The position numbers and the translations under genes are program-made. The notes under the pieces were generated by a model that was given only the letters and a program-made list of their open reading frames with translations, was not told where the DNA came from and made no database searches. A stretch of 64,000 nucleotides of DNA from Flavobacterium lotistagni (GTDB lineage Bacteria; Bacteroidota; Bacteroidia; Flavobacteriales; Flavobacteriaceae). Positions 16,899 through 28,790 of this stretch are shown here, in pieces. The DNA lies in NCBI RefSeq assembly GCF_011392125.1, contig NZ_JAAJBU010000011.1, positions 1-64,000 on the forward strand. The letters are read 5' to 3'. Numbering within the stretch: position 1 is the first letter of the stretch; each line of letters opens with the position of its first letter.

Positions 16899-16968
16899 GC
16901 GAATTCTAATTGAAAGTCCCCGAATTCTAGTTGAAGGGCTAATGTTTGGACGAAATCCTATACCTTTA
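16899..16968 (+). promoter_or_regulatory. Promoter with two upstream GAATTCT direct repeats, copy 2
   Basis: GCGAATTCTAATT at 16899 and CCGAATTCTAGTT at 16920 are spaced 21 bp apart, the same as at 14788. A -7-like box TACCTTTA sits at 16961-16968, again 41 bp after the second repeat starts. The -33 position reads GCT rather than TTG, as expected for an activator-dependent promoter. It would drive the T9SS gene at 17005. Confidence 0.6.
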
Positions 16969-17004
16969 TCTAGATAAAACTATCCAGTAATTAAATTCTT
17001 CGGT

Positions 17005-17889
17005 ATGAAGCAACTATACTTTTCGCTCATGTTATTTTCAACTGCTACATTCTACGGGCAAATTGTGAATATTCCGGATACGAATTTTAAAAACTACTTA
17101 TTGACTGCACTCCTACTCGACACCGACAACAATATGGTAGGTGACAGCACCATCGACACCAACAACAATGGTGAAATTGAGCAGAATGAAGCACTTTTAA
17201 TTAACGAGTTGTACGTCAACGGGCTCAATATTTCCAGTTTGGTTGGTGTGGAATATTTCACAAACTTGATCAGGTTGCGGTTCAATGACAATCAAGTTGC
17301 TACTGTAGATTTGCATGCCTTGAACCAACTACAACATATACAATGCAATAATAACCTACTAACAGAAATCAGCCTTTGCGGCACACCGGCAACGAGTTTG
17401 TGGGCTGAAGGCAATCCGAACCTGACTTACATTTCTATTAAAAACAACACCATTTCCACATACTATGCATCTAGAAGCAGCTCTGAAAATACACCGCCGG
17501 CGTTACCTTCATTTATGTTTCCTTCATCGCTGCAAACCTTGTGTTACGATGCTGGTGAATTGGATTCAGTATCGTTTGTACCACCAACTGTGAATTTAAT
17601 TACAGATTGCGAAACTGTATGTTCTGTTTTGGCGGTTGAAAACCCTGAACTGAATTCCGTTATTACCTTGGCCCCAAATCCAGCAGTTTCATTTATAGAA
17701 ATTGATAGCACAAGCAATACTTCATCGGTATTGGTGTATAATGCTTTGGGGCAACTGGTACAAAAGCATGTACCGGCAACCGCTACAACTTCAATTAAAA
17801 TGGATGTCAGCGGATTAGAAAAAGGAACTTACTTAGTTGAAATCAATTCCAAACTTGGAAAGACAACCCGGAGATTGATAAAATCGTAA
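17005..17889 (+). CDS. Secreted leucine-rich protein with T9SS sorting domain
   Basis: A 294-residue secreted protein. A signal peptide (MKQLYFSLMLFSTATFYGQ) leads into VNIPDTNFKNYLLTALLLDTDNNMVGDSTIDTNNNGEIEQNEA, which holds an EF-hand/dockerin-like Asp/Asn-rich loop that may bind calcium. A few short leucine-rich repeats follow (LYVNGLNISSL, LIRLRFNDNQVATVDLH, LQHIQCNNNLLTEISL). The C terminus (ITLAPNPAVSFIEI...GTYLVEINSKLGKTTRRLIKS) is a type A sorting domain. It has the same gene layout as flavobacterial internalin-like proteins but with few repeats. Its promoter has the direct-repeat architecture at 16899-16968. Confidence 0.88.
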   Translation: MKQLYFSLMLFSTATFYGQIVNIPDTNFKNYLLTALLLDTDNNMVGDSTIDTNNNGEIEQNEALLINELYVNGLNISSLVGVEYFTNLIRLRFNDNQVATVDLHALNQLQHIQCNNNLLTEISLCGTPATSLWAEGNPNLTYISIKNNTISTYYASRSSSENTPPALPSFMFPSSLQTLCYDAGELDSVSFVPPTVNLITDCETVCSVLAVENPELNSVITLAPNPAVSFIEIDSTSNTSSVLVYNALGQLVQKHVPATATTSIKMDVSGLEKGTYLVEINSKLGKTTRRLIKS

Positions 17890-17938
17890 ACCAAATTTTA
17901 TAAAAAAACCGTCTTGAAATTCTTGAAGGTTTTAATTT

Positions 17939-19867
17939 TTATTCAACTTCGCTCCTATTGAGTTTACTGTTTTTATAACTAAACCCAAAGTAAATCAGCA
18001 AACCAATCAGGAGCCAACAGGTAAAATAAATCCAGTTCCATACGCTGAGCTCGGCCATCATATATAAGCAACAAACCAAGCCGAGCAGCGGAATTAAAGA
18101 CAGATTTTGTCGGTAAGCCCAAACGACAAGACCAATTAAAACAATCAAGAAAATCCACATTGGAATTTTGTGTTTGAATAGGTTAAACCCACTTTGGTAC
18201 TTTAAAGAATTGTCTATTGGTAATGAATCTACCAGATTTTCATAGGTAACTTCATCCTTATTATACTTACTCAACAAAGCCTCAAGATCGCTATTTACAG
18301 CATCGCTTTCATTTTTAAAAACCAAAAATTCATAAACGATTTTGGTTTGCGCTTGATCGAGTGAAGTCACGATATCTTCTGGCGAATTGACCTGCTTTTC
18401 ATTAGTGATGAAATCCATCGTAGCTTGCTTGTTATAAGTAAATGCATAAATCAAACCTACTAAAAGTAGGGCCGGAAAAATAAACTTCGAATTCACATAA
18501 GGTGTTTTGAACTTACCTCTAGGAATATCGGGCTTGTTCTGTAAAACCAACACGCCGGCGCAAACCAACACAAAAGCAAACAAGGTTCCGATACTACACA
18601 AATCGGTCACCATCGTTAAATTGAGGAATAAAGCCGGAACCGCAACCACAAAACCGGTCACAATAGTGGCATAGGAAGGCGTTTTGAACTTCGGATGCAC
18701 TCGCGAATATCTTTTAGGCAACAAACCGTCACGGCTCATACTCATCCAAATTCGAGGTTGCCCCATTTGAAAAACCAGCAATACACTTGCCATGGCTACA
18801 ACGGCACTTATCGCAATGATGCCCGACATCCATTTTAAATTCAGTTTCTCGAAAACGAAAGCCAATGGATCGCCCACATTCAGATCGGTATAATTGACCA
18901 TACCGGTTAAAACCAGTGCAATCACAATATAAAGAATCGTACAAATAATAATGGCCCACATCATGCCGCGAGGCAAGTCGCGTTGCGGATTTTTACATTC
19001 TTCGGCGGTCGTAGAAATGGCGTCGAAACCAATATAAGCAAAGAAAACCGCAGAAACTCCTTTCAGCACGCCACTGATTCCGTTGGGTGCAAAAGGGCTC
19101 CAATTCTCTGTATCGACGTAAAAAACACCAACAGCAATTACTAACAAGATGATGCATAATTTCACTACAACCATCAAGTTACTAGCGTTGCGCGATTCTT
19201 TCATTCCGCGATAAACTAACGCAGTAATAAGTATAATGATGAACAAAGCCGGCAAATCAGCAACAAAATGAAACGAACCAATAGTCGGCGCTGTTGTCCA
19301 AGCTGTATAGGCACTTTGCAAACCAGCACTGAGATTTTCAAAACTTTTTCCTCCTTGCATCAGTGCTGTAGCATCTTTAAAACCGTTAGATGCCGTGAGA
19401 TAATCCATCTGAATGTATTCGGGCAAATGGATGTTCATACTGCCGAGCAAACCCGTGAAATAATCACTCCAAGAAATGGCGACGGTGATGTTTCCGATGG
19501 CGTATTCCATAATCAAAGCCCAACCAATAATCCAAGCGATGATTTCACCAAAAGCTACATAAGAATAAGTATAGGCACTACCTGAAACTGGTACCATAGA
19601 AGCAAATTCAGCATAAGCAAAAGCCGCAAAACCACAAGCTATGGCAGTAAAAAGAAAAAGAAAAATGACCGCTGGCCCACCATCTGCGCTAGCCTTTCCG
19701 ATAGTACTAAAAATTCCGGCCCCAACGATAGCGGCAATTCCAAAAGCTGTTAAATCTCTGGTTGTTAAGTGTTTTCCTAAAGCGGCATGCCCGTCAGTTT
19801 CATTTTTCTCTACTTGTTTTAAAATGTCTTGAACGGTTTTTTTTCGAAACAGTTTATTGTTGGCCAT
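17939..19867 (-). CDS. APC family amino acid permease with an extra hydrophilic insert
   Basis: A 642-residue inner-membrane transporter of the cationic amino acid type. The start at 19867 (MANNKLFRKKTVQDILKQ) is supported by a -7 box at 19901-19894. The N-terminal TM1 motif GIAAIVGAGIFSTIG and the later FFAYIGFDAISTTAEECKNPQRDLPRG are typical of CAT/YfnA-like permeases. After about TM12 there is an 80-90-residue polar insert (about 505-590, DFITNEKQVNSPEDIV to LFKHKIP), then two or three more helices. That makes it longer than the usual 480-560 residues. The substrate is unknown. Confidence 0.9.
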   Translation of the reverse strand: MANNKLFRKKTVQDILKQVEKNETDGHAALGKHLTTRDLTAFGIAAIVGAGIFSTIGKASADGGPAVIFLFLFTAIACGFAAFAYAEFASMVPVSGSAYTYSYVAFGEIIAWIIGWALIMEYAIGNITVAISWSDYFTGLLGSMNIHLPEYIQMDYLTASNGFKDATALMQGGKSFENLSAGLQSAYTAWTTAPTIGSFHFVADLPALFIIILITALVYRGMKESRNASNLMVVVKLCIILLVIAVGVFYVDTENWSPFAPNGISGVLKGVSAVFFAYIGFDAISTTAEECKNPQRDLPRGMMWAIIICTILYIVIALVLTGMVNYTDLNVGDPLAFVFEKLNLKWMSGIIAISAVVAMASVLLVFQMGQPRIWMSMSRDGLLPKRYSRVHPKFKTPSYATIVTGFVVAVPALFLNLTMVTDLCSIGTLFAFVLVCAGVLVLQNKPDIPRGKFKTPYVNSKFIFPALLLVGLIYAFTYNKQATMDFITNEKQVNSPEDIVTSLDQAQTKIVYEFLVFKNESDAVNSDLEALLSKYNKDEVTYENLVDSLPIDNSLKYQSGFNLFKHKIPMWIFLIVLIGLVVWAYRQNLSLIPLLGLVCCLYMMAELSVWNWIYFTCWLLIGLLIYFGFSYKNSKLNRSEVE

Positions 19868-19893
19868 AAGTTTTGTTTTTCGTTGACAGCTAA

Positions 19894-19901
19894 CAAATAT
19901 A
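19894..19901 (-). promoter_or_regulatory. -7 promoter box of the permease gene
   Basis: TATATTTG on the minus strand, 27 nt ahead of the ATG at 19867. A clear TTG at standard spacing is missing. Confidence 0.45.
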
Positions 19902-19982
19902 ACATTATTCAATTACGATTTGATGATAGGTAAAAGAATAACCACAAGCTATTATAAAATAAAAACTAATAATCAGAAACAA

Positions 19983-20012
19983 TTTATTCAAACTAAAATG
20001 AAACTACTTTTG
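19983..20012 (+). promoter_or_regulatory. katG promoter
   Basis: A TTT at the -33 position (19983-19985), a 19-nt spacer, then TACTTTTG (20005-20012), a perfect -7 box. The leader is about 37 nt. No recognisable OxyR or PerR site stands out. Confidence 0.55.
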
Positions 20013-20037
20013 AACTGACTAGTTACTGATTCAATAA

Positions 20038-22242
<2,205 letters not shown>

Positions 22243-22265
22243 GTTTTAAATTATACCTCTATATA

Positions 22266-22293
22266 AAAGCACTTCGAAAAGAGGTGCTTTTTT
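22266..22293 (+). terminator. katG rho-independent terminator
   Basis: The stem AGCACTTC / GAGGTGCT (one G-T pair), 22268-22288, is followed by a T run. Confidence 0.8.
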
Positions 22294-22396
22294 ATTGGCT
22301 TTATTTCAAATAAAACTGATATTAATCATACAAGAATACAGAAGTTAATCATTACCTTCGCAGCGTCAAATTATTACCATCTTAAATATTAATACT

Positions 22397-23035
22397 ATGT
22401 CATTAGTCGGAAAAAAATTCCCTAGCCTTAGCGTAGATGCTATCTCTTTTATGGGCGAAGATCTCAAAATTAACGTTTATGAAGAAGCGGTACAAAACAA
22501 GAAAAAAGTAATCCTATTTTGGTATCCAAAAGACTTTACTTTCGTTTGCCCAACTGAATTACATGCCTTTCAATCGGCTTTGCAAGAATTTGAAAAAAGA
22601 AATACGATGGTCATCGGTGCTTCTTGCGATACAAACGAAGTCCATTTTGCATGGTTGAATACTCCAAAGAATGCCGGAGGAATCGAAGGTGTAAAGTATC
22701 CTATTTTAGCTGACACCAATAGAAATCTCTCTAATATTTTAGGCATTCTGGATATCGAATCTACTATTTACAATGAAGATACGGATTCGGTGATGATTGA
22801 AGGCTCCAACGTGACTTACCGCGCCACCTATTTAATTGATGAAACAGGGAAAATCTTCCACGAAAGTGTGAACGATATGCCATTAGGGCGCAACATCGAC
22901 GAATTCTTAAGAATGATTGACGCTTACACACATGTTCAGACTTACGGAGAAGTTTGTCCAGCAAATTGGCAAGCAGGTAAAGATGCGATGACTGCTGATA
23001 GAAAAGGAACCGCAGAGTATTTGAGTTCGCATTAA
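22397..23035 (+). CDS. Peroxiredoxin (AhpC/Prx1 type, typical 2-Cys)
   Basis: A 212-residue cytosolic thiol peroxidase that reduces hydrogen peroxide and organic peroxides. The peroxidatic Cys51 lies in FTFVCPTE and the resolving Cys187 in YGEVCPANW; the catalytic Arg is in the YRATYLID segment. A short acidic insert (YNEDTDSVMIEG, about 125-136) lies where classic AhpC is shorter. No AhpF partner is nearby, so reduction by thioredoxin or another system is likely. A TACCTTCG near-consensus -7 box sits about 50 bp upstream. Confidence 0.93.
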   Translation: MSLVGKKFPSLSVDAISFMGEDLKINVYEEAVQNKKKVILFWYPKDFTFVCPTELHAFQSALQEFEKRNTMVIGASCDTNEVHFAWLNTPKNAGGIEGVKYPILADTNRNLSNILGILDIESTIYNEDTDSVMIEGSNVTYRATYLIDETGKIFHESVNDMPLGRNIDEFLRMIDAYTHVQTYGEVCPANWQAGKDAMTADRKGTAEYLSSH

Positions 23036-23057
23036 AATTCAAAAAAAATTCACAAAA

Positions 23058-23092
23058 AATCCTGTAGTAAAAAAGCTATGGGATTTTTTTTT
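23058..23092 (+). terminator. Peroxiredoxin gene terminator
   Basis: AATCCTGTAG pairs with CTATGGGATT (two G-T pairs), followed by a T run. Confidence 0.65.
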
Positions 23093-23214
23093 GAAAGTTT
23101 ACCGCATGATTACTAAGGCTTTAAGAAATTAACATCTTTTCTTCTTCTAAAACAATTGATTTAATGAAAGTTAACATTTTTTGAATTACTTTAGCCGAAA
23201 AATTTAACCTATTC

Positions 23215-26200
23215 ATGATAATGAAGTCAACTAAATTCCTTTGGGTATTTATTTTCTTTACGAGCATTACTCTTGCTCAAACAGCAGCCGAAAAGCAAAG
23301 TATCATCGCTGCAACCAATGTTAAAGAACTTAATAAATTAGCTCCGATTTACGACTCTATTTTCAAAGCACAAAAAGCTGCTGCTTGGAAGATGGCTGCC
23401 GAAAAAAACTGGAAAACCAAATGGACAACTCCTAACGGAGGCCTGACAGAACTTATCCGTTTGGATGAGGCCAACAATCCTATCTATTTCACTACAGATA
23501 ATGCAGGTGCAGCCATAACAACGCGTGCCAACAAATTAAATTCCGGAGGAAGTTTGGGTTTGAGCCTAGACGGCCAAAATATGACCATTGGGATATGGGA
23601 TGGCGGCAAAGTAAGAGATACTCATAACTTGTTGGTTGGTCGTGTAACATTTGGCGACGGAGCCAATGTGCTTTCGGCCCATGCCACCCATGTTTCAGGA
23701 ACTATGATGGGTAATGCCACAGCCAATGCCGCCGCAAAAGGAATGGCATCCGAAGCTTCTTTACGAGCTTATGATTGGGACAATGATGTCTATGAAGTGA
23801 CTAATGCCGCCGCGAATGGACTCTTGATTTCAAATCACTCGTATGGTTATGATCCAGACAATGTATCTTTAGCCAATTGGGGACGTTATGATAGCGACGC
23901 CAGAGCTTTTGACAATGTCATGTTCAATGCACCTTATTATCAGTTCGTCAATTCAGCAGGTAATTCTCGCAATGGTGGTTACAACCAAGACAAACAAGGT
24001 TACGATTTATTAGCAGGAAAAAGCGTCTCAAAGAACGCCATAATTGTGGCAGCAGTAAGTCAAGTGAATAATTATATTTCTCCCTCAAGTGTTTCAATGT
24101 CTGGTTTTAGCAGCTGGGGGCCTACTGATGATGGCCGAATTAAACCAGATATTTGCGGAAAAGGAGTCAACGTGAGATCGTCCACTTCTAATTCAAACAA
24201 TTCATACGGAACCATGAGCGGCACGTCGATGGCGTCGCCTAACGTTGCTGGTACTTTACTGCTTTTACAACAGCACCACAAAAATGTGAGAGGCGGCTTC
24301 ATGAGAGCAGCTACCCTGCGCGGTCTAGCGATTCATACAGCAGACGAAGCCGGAACAGACAATGGCCCAGATTACCGATTCGGATGGGGTTTACTAAACG
24401 CAGAAAGAGCAGCCAACCTGATTACGAACGAGGGAAGTCAAGCCTATATTCAAGAAAACACTCTGTTGCAAGGTAAATCGTACTCATTTGACATCCAACC
24501 TTTAAACCCTAACCAGTCAATCATGGCAACTATTTGCTGGACCGACCCTGCAGGACAAATAATTTCAGGTGCGATTGATTTGGCAACACCTAATTTGGTG
24601 AACGATCTAGATATCCGCATCACAAAAAACAACCAAACTTTTTATCCTTGGAAATTAGACCCATCTGACGTTGAAGCAGCGGCTACTCAAGCAGACAACA
24701 AGGTAGATAACGTAGAGAAAATCGATCTCCCCAATGCTGTCGGGAATTATACGGTAACGGTCAGCCACAAAGGAAACCTGACCAACACCTTGCAGAACTA
24801 TTCTTTAATTATTAGTGGTGTTTCAGCCAAACCGATGCTATTGACTTCTGATAGTAGTTTGTTAAATAGAAATTGTCAAGGGACCGATCAAACCGTGTTT
24901 ACTTATCAATTGAAAACTCCTGCAGCTTTCTCTGAGTCTGTTTCATTTGGATTAATCGGACTACCGGCGGGCGCTTCGGCGAATTTCGATGCAGACAATA
25001 TTACCAACGGAGGAACGGGCTCCGTGACTATTTCTGGATTAAGCAATACCGCTCCAGGAAACTACACGATGACATTAACCGCCACGTCATCATCATACAA
25101 TTCAAGCCTCACGCTTACTTTAGTCGTGCAAAATGATTTAGTCAACGGACCAACTTTGAACCAGCCGGCGAACAATATCAGCATTGACTATACCAATCCA
25201 ACATTAACCTGGCAAAATATCGGAGTGAATGCTGCAAGCTACACTGTTGAAATTGCTAAAAACGAAAATTTTACAGCTGATTTTGAAACGTTTACTGTTG
25301 TAACCAACGAAATAGACCTAAGCGATTTGGATTTCGGCTCAGACTATTTTTGGCGCGTAAGATCAAATAATGTTTGCGGCCTGTCTAACTATTCGGACAC
25401 CTACAAGTTTACAACACTTTGCAGCAATGCTACTCTTATCTCCTTGTCGAACATTACTATCAACGGCGCACTGGCGACTTGGAGTAATCCTAACGGTTCT
25501 TCAAGCTTTGAAGTGGCCGTGGTGCCTCACGGAAATTTGCCTACAGGTGCTTTCCTAACCGTGGATACGAATTCCTACACCATTACGGGGTTGAATTCTT
25601 ATAGCAGTTACGATGTGTATGTTCGTGCGAGTTGCAGTAATAACACATTTTCAGCATTGGCTTCTACTGAGTTTTCAACTTTGATCAATCATTGTATCGA
25701 CGGAGTATTCTTTGATTCAGGAGGGTTAGATAGTAATTACGGTAATAGCGAATATACCATCACAACCATTACACCGACACATCCGGGAGAAAAGGCTACC
25801 GTAGTCTTTACATCATTTGAACTAGAAGACCAAATAGATCGTTTGACGATTTTTAACGGACCAGATACCACCTACCCTTTCATCGGCGAAGAATATGGAT
25901 TTACCGGAACCAATAGCCCGGGAACTGTTACTTCCACCGACCCTTCTGGAAAGCTGACCTTCCGATTCTATTCTGATGGTGCAACAACTGCTTCCGGATG
26001 GACAGCCAATGTGAGTTGTGCCGCGTTAAGTGTTTCGGATTTTGAAAAAAACCAATTACAGTGCTACCCTAATCCGGCGAAATCGGTAGTGAATTTTAGA
26101 TGCCCAGAGCATATTAAATCGATCTCCGTTTATACGATGTTAGGACAATTGATTAAAACAGAGACACCAAATACGAACCGTTTTGTATTCGATATTGCAA

Positions 26201-26277
26201 CACTTAGTAACGGGCAGTATTTGTTCAAAGTTGAAACAACTACTTCCTTATCGACTGTAAAAATCCTCAAAAACTGA
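23215..26277 (+). CDS. Secreted S8 subtilisin-like serine protease with CUB and T9SS sorting domains
   Basis: A 1020-residue secreted protease. ATG 23215 or ATG 23221 precedes the signal peptide (MKSTKFLWVFIFFTSITLAQ). The peptidase S8 domain (about 105-410) has Asp129 (IGIWDGGKV), His159 (HATHVSGT), oxyanion Asn250 (NSAGNS) and Ser338 (GTMSGTSMASP), so the triad is complete. A beta-sandwich region follows (about 425-550), then fibronectin-like domains (about 640-820). A CUB domain lies at about 826-938 and the sorting domain closes the protein (LQCYPNPAKSVVNF...GQYLFKVE...TVKILKN). It probably digests extracellular protein. Confidence 0.93.
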   Translation: MIMKSTKFLWVFIFFTSITLAQTAAEKQSIIAATNVKELNKLAPIYDSIFKAQKAAAWKMAAEKNWKTKWTTPNGGLTELIRLDEANNPIYFTTDNAGAAITTRANKLNSGGSLGLSLDGQNMTIGIWDGGKVRDTHNLLVGRVTFGDGANVLSAHATHVSGTMMGNATANAAAKGMASEASLRAYDWDNDVYEVTNAAANGLLISNHSYGYDPDNVSLANWGRYDSDARAFDNVMFNAPYYQFVNSAGNSRNGGYNQDKQGYDLLAGKSVSKNAIIVAAVSQVNNYISPSSVSMSGFSSWGPTDDGRIKPDICGKGVNVRSSTSNSNNSYGTMSGTSMASPNVAGTLLLLQQHHKNVRGGFMRAATLRGLAIHTADEAGTDNGPDYRFGWGLLNAERAANLITNEGSQAYIQENTLLQGKSYSFDIQPLNPNQSIMATICWTDPAGQIISGAIDLATPNLVNDLDIRITKNNQTFYPWKLDPSDVEAAATQADNKVDNVEKIDLPNAVGNYTVTVSHKGNLTNTLQNYSLIISGVSAKPMLLTSDSSLLNRNCQGTDQTVFTYQLKTPAAFSESVSFGLIGLPAGASANFDADNITNGGTGSVTISGLSNTAPGNYTMTLTATSSSYNSSLTLTLVVQNDLVNGPTLNQPANNISIDYTNPTLTWQNIGVNAASYTVEIAKNENFTADFETFTVVTNEIDLSDLDFGSDYFWRVRSNNVCGLSNYSDTYKFTTLCSNATLISLSNITINGALATWSNPNGSSSFEVAVVPHGNLPTGAFLTVDTNSYTITGLNSYSSYDVYVRASCSNNTFSALASTEFSTLINHCIDGVFFDSGGLDSNYGNSEYTITTITPTHPGEKATVVFTSFELEDQIDRLTIFNGPDTTYPFIGEEYGFTGTNSPGTVTSTDPSGKLTFRFYSDGATTASGWTANVSCAALSVSDFEKNQLQCYPNPAKSVVNFRCPEHIKSISVYTMLGQLIKTETPNTNRFVFDIATLSNGQYLFKVETTTSLSTVKILKN

Positions 26278-26333
26278 TAGGTAATTAGCCTTGTTTCATT
26301 CCAGGGCCAATTTTTAATATAAATGCCCATCTA

Positions 26334-27131
26334 TTGAAATTCATCACCTCCATCCAGAATCCTTTTATTAAATCGTTGGTGCTTTTGCAGGAAAAAGCTA
26401 AAGCCCGCAAGCAGTCCGGTACATTTCTTATCGAAGGTCTGCGCGAACTCGAATTGGCTATCAAAGGAAACTATGTCATTCAAACCATCCTATTTGTTCC
26501 GGAAATCATTAGTGATCAAGTAATCAAAACAGCCACTGATAAAATTTCAAACTACGAACTGATTAGCATTAGTAAAGAAGTTTACCAAAAGCTGGCTTAT
26601 CGCGACACTACTGAAGGAGTACTGGCGATTGCCGAAACCAAATCAAATTCGCTGGCTGACATAAAACTGTCTGAGAACCCGCTGATTTTAGTCGCCGAGG
26701 CGCCAGAGAAACCCGGCAATATTGGCGCTTTGTTGCGCACAGCCGATGCCGCAAACCTCGATGCCGTAATTATTGCCAACCCAAAAAGCGATTTGTACAA
26801 TCCGAATATTGTTCGGTCTAGTGTGGGCTGTTTGTTTACCAATCAAATCGCCACGGGAAGCACATCCGAAATCATTGATTTTCTAAAGCTCAAGAAAATC
26901 TGCTTTTATTGTGCTACTTTACAAGATTCCATCCCATATCATAAGCAAGATTATACCGCCCCGACCGCCCTAGTTGTTGGAACCGAAGCAACAGGGTTAA
27001 CCCAAGAATGGCGCGACCAAGCTACTGCCAACATTATCATTCCGATGCAAGGTGTCATTGACTCGATGAATGTTTCCGTAGCGGCAGCCATCCTTATTTT
27101 TGAAGCCAAACGACAACGTAATTTTAAATAG
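26334..27131 (+). CDS. TrmH/SpoU family RNA 2'-O-methyltransferase
   Basis: A 265-residue SAM-dependent enzyme that methylates ribose in tRNA or rRNA. An N-terminal substrate-binding domain (QNPFIKSLVLLQEKAKARKQSGTFLIEG) is followed by the SPOUT knot domain: motif 1 EAPEKPGNIGALLRTADAANLDAVI and motif 3 IIPMQGVIDSMNVSVAAAILIFE. The start is TTG at 26334; no ATG or GTG lies upstream in frame near this conserved N terminus. It ends 6 bp before the hydrolase gene, so the two are likely co-transcribed. The exact RNA target is unknown. Confidence 0.9.
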   Translation: MKFITSIQNPFIKSLVLLQEKAKARKQSGTFLIEGLRELELAIKGNYVIQTILFVPEIISDQVIKTATDKISNYELISISKEVYQKLAYRDTTEGVLAIAETKSNSLADIKLSENPLILVAEAPEKPGNIGALLRTADAANLDAVIIANPKSDLYNPNIVRSSVGCLFTNQIATGSTSEIIDFLKLKKICFYCATLQDSIPYHKQDYTAPTALVVGTEATGLTQEWRDQATANIIIPMQGVIDSMNVSVAAAILIFEAKRQRNFK

Positions 27132-27137
27132 TCCCTT

Positions 27138-28688
27138 ATGAAGAAAATTGTATTTCTATGCCTTTCCGTTGCTTTTAGTGCCACTATTCACGCTCAAATG
27201 ACCACCAGCGAAATTGATGATTTGGTGGGCAGGACTTTAAAAACTTTTGAGGTTCCCGGTATTGCGGTCGGCGTGGTAAAAGACGGAAAAATAATTCATG
27301 CTAAAGGTTATGGTGAAAGATCGATTTTAACCCACCAGCCGGTAGATGCCAATACACTTTTTGGTATCGCTTCCAACAGCAAAGCTTTCACTTCGGCAGC
27401 CTTAGCGATACTGGTGGATGAAGGCAAACTCAAATGGGACGACAAAGTCACACAATATCTTCCTGAATTTAAGATGTATAATGATTATGTGACCCAAGAA
27501 TTTACTATTCGCGACTTACTCACCCACCGCAGTGGCCTTGGTTTAGGTGCCGGTGATTTAATGATATGGCCCGATGGGAACAATTTCACCACCCAAGACA
27601 TTATCAACAACTTGCAATATCTAAAACCGGTTTCGGCTTTCCGCACAAAATACGATTATGATAACTTGCTTTATATTGTTGCCGGCGAGGTAATCCAGAG
27701 AATCAGCGGGCAAACTTGGGGTGAGTTTATAGAAACCCGAATAATGAAACCGCTCGAAATGAACCAAAGCGCGGGGTCATTTGTCCGGTTAAAAGATACT
27801 TCGAATGTAATTATGCCTCACGTTCCGACCGACGGAAAACTCAAAGCCATCAAGCGCTACAAGAATACTGTTTTTGATGCCGCCGCCGGAATTTACTCGT
27901 CTGTGAATGATTTGAGTAAATGGGTGATCATGCAATTGCAAAAAGGAAAATACGGTGCCGATAACAAACAACTCTTTTCCGAGAAACAACACAGCGAAAT
28001 GTGGACTGCGCAAACCATAATGCCCAATAAACCGGTTGCACCTTACTTTTCCCATTTCAAATCTTATGGTTTAGGTTGGCAACTCACAGAAGTAAAAGGT
28101 AACTTTCAGGTATCGCACACCGGCGGTCTCGACGGAATCGTCACCCAAGTTCTGATGCTTCCGGAACTGAATCTCGGGATTATCGTGCTGACTAACCAAC
28201 AAAATGGCGCGGCGTTCAACGCGATTTCGAACACCATCAAAGACAGCTACATCGGAATTAAATCTGAAGATTATTTGGCTCTTTACAGCCAGCAACGCAA
28301 AGAAAAAGAAGACAACGCCGACAAGATTTCTGATGAAGTTTGGGCTGCTGTGGCGCAGAATAGCAAAAACAAAATCAAGGTTGATTTGCCGAAATATACT
28401 GGCACTTTTAAAGACAATTGGCTTGGTGAAATAGTGCTTTCGGAGAGAAAAGGCAAACTTTACTTCCGCTCGGTGCGTTCGCCGCAACTCAGTGGAGAAG
28501 TGTTTTTTTATAAAGAGAATACGTTCGCGGTAAAATGGTACAACCGCAGTTTTCTGGCAGATGCTTTTTTGACTTTTTCTGCCGACAACACCAACATTAA
28601 AATGAAAGCAATTTCGCCACTCACCGATTTCAGCTATGATTTTCACGATTTGGATTTCTCGAAAGTCACAATACAAAACAGTAATTAA
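27138..28688 (+). CDS. Exported class C beta-lactamase-like serine hydrolase
   Basis: A 516-residue periplasmic serine hydrolase of the penicillin-binding/AmpC-like family. A signal peptide (MKKIVFLCLSVAFSATIHAQ) precedes the catalytic domain, with S79-N-S-K82 (SxxK), Y174-D-N176 (YxN) and HTGGLDG as the third motif. A C-terminal DUF3471-like domain (about 420-510, YTGTFKDNWLGEIVLSERKGKLYF) is typical of D-aminopeptidase or esterase relatives. A role in peptidoglycan or peptide hydrolysis is more likely than resistance. It probably shares a transcript with the methyltransferase upstream. Confidence 0.9.
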   Translation: MKKIVFLCLSVAFSATIHAQMTTSEIDDLVGRTLKTFEVPGIAVGVVKDGKIIHAKGYGERSILTHQPVDANTLFGIASNSKAFTSAALAILVDEGKLKWDDKVTQYLPEFKMYNDYVTQEFTIRDLLTHRSGLGLGAGDLMIWPDGNNFTTQDIINNLQYLKPVSAFRTKYDYDNLLYIVAGEVIQRISGQTWGEFIETRIMKPLEMNQSAGSFVRLKDTSNVIMPHVPTDGKLKAIKRYKNTVFDAAAGIYSSVNDLSKWVIMQLQKGKYGADNKQLFSEKQHSEMWTAQTIMPNKPVAPYFSHFKSYGLGWQLTEVKGNFQVSHTGGLDGIVTQVLMLPELNLGIIVLTNQQNGAAFNAISNTIKDSYIGIKSEDYLALYSQQRKEKEDNADKISDEVWAAVAQNSKNKIKVDLPKYTGTFKDNWLGEIVLSERKGKLYFRSVRSPQLSGEVFFYKENTFAVKWYNRSFLADAFLTFSADNTNIKMKAISPLTDFSYDFHDLDFSKVTIQNSN

Positions 28689-28704
28689 TACGGGGCACTT
28701 TTTT

Positions 28705-28777
28705 GCGTGAAGGATGGCAGCGGCAGCCCGCAGCGCAGCGAAGGCTATAGTGAACAGCCTGACCCTTGTGGGCACGC
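28705..28777 (+). repeat. Dispersed intergenic repeat, family A copy 2
   Basis: Begins GCGTGAAGGATGGCAGCGG and ends in GCACGC, with complementary ends GCGTG/CACGC. The interior AGCCCGCAGC matches copy 1. It lies 17 bp after the hydrolase gene and is followed by heptamer repeats. Confidence 0.6.
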
Positions 28778-28790
28778 CCTGATACAATTA

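Noticed and set aside
28071..28787. 238-codon minus-strand frame over the serine hydrolase
   Set aside because: It is antisense to a gene with full catalytic motifs and starts within a family A repeat.
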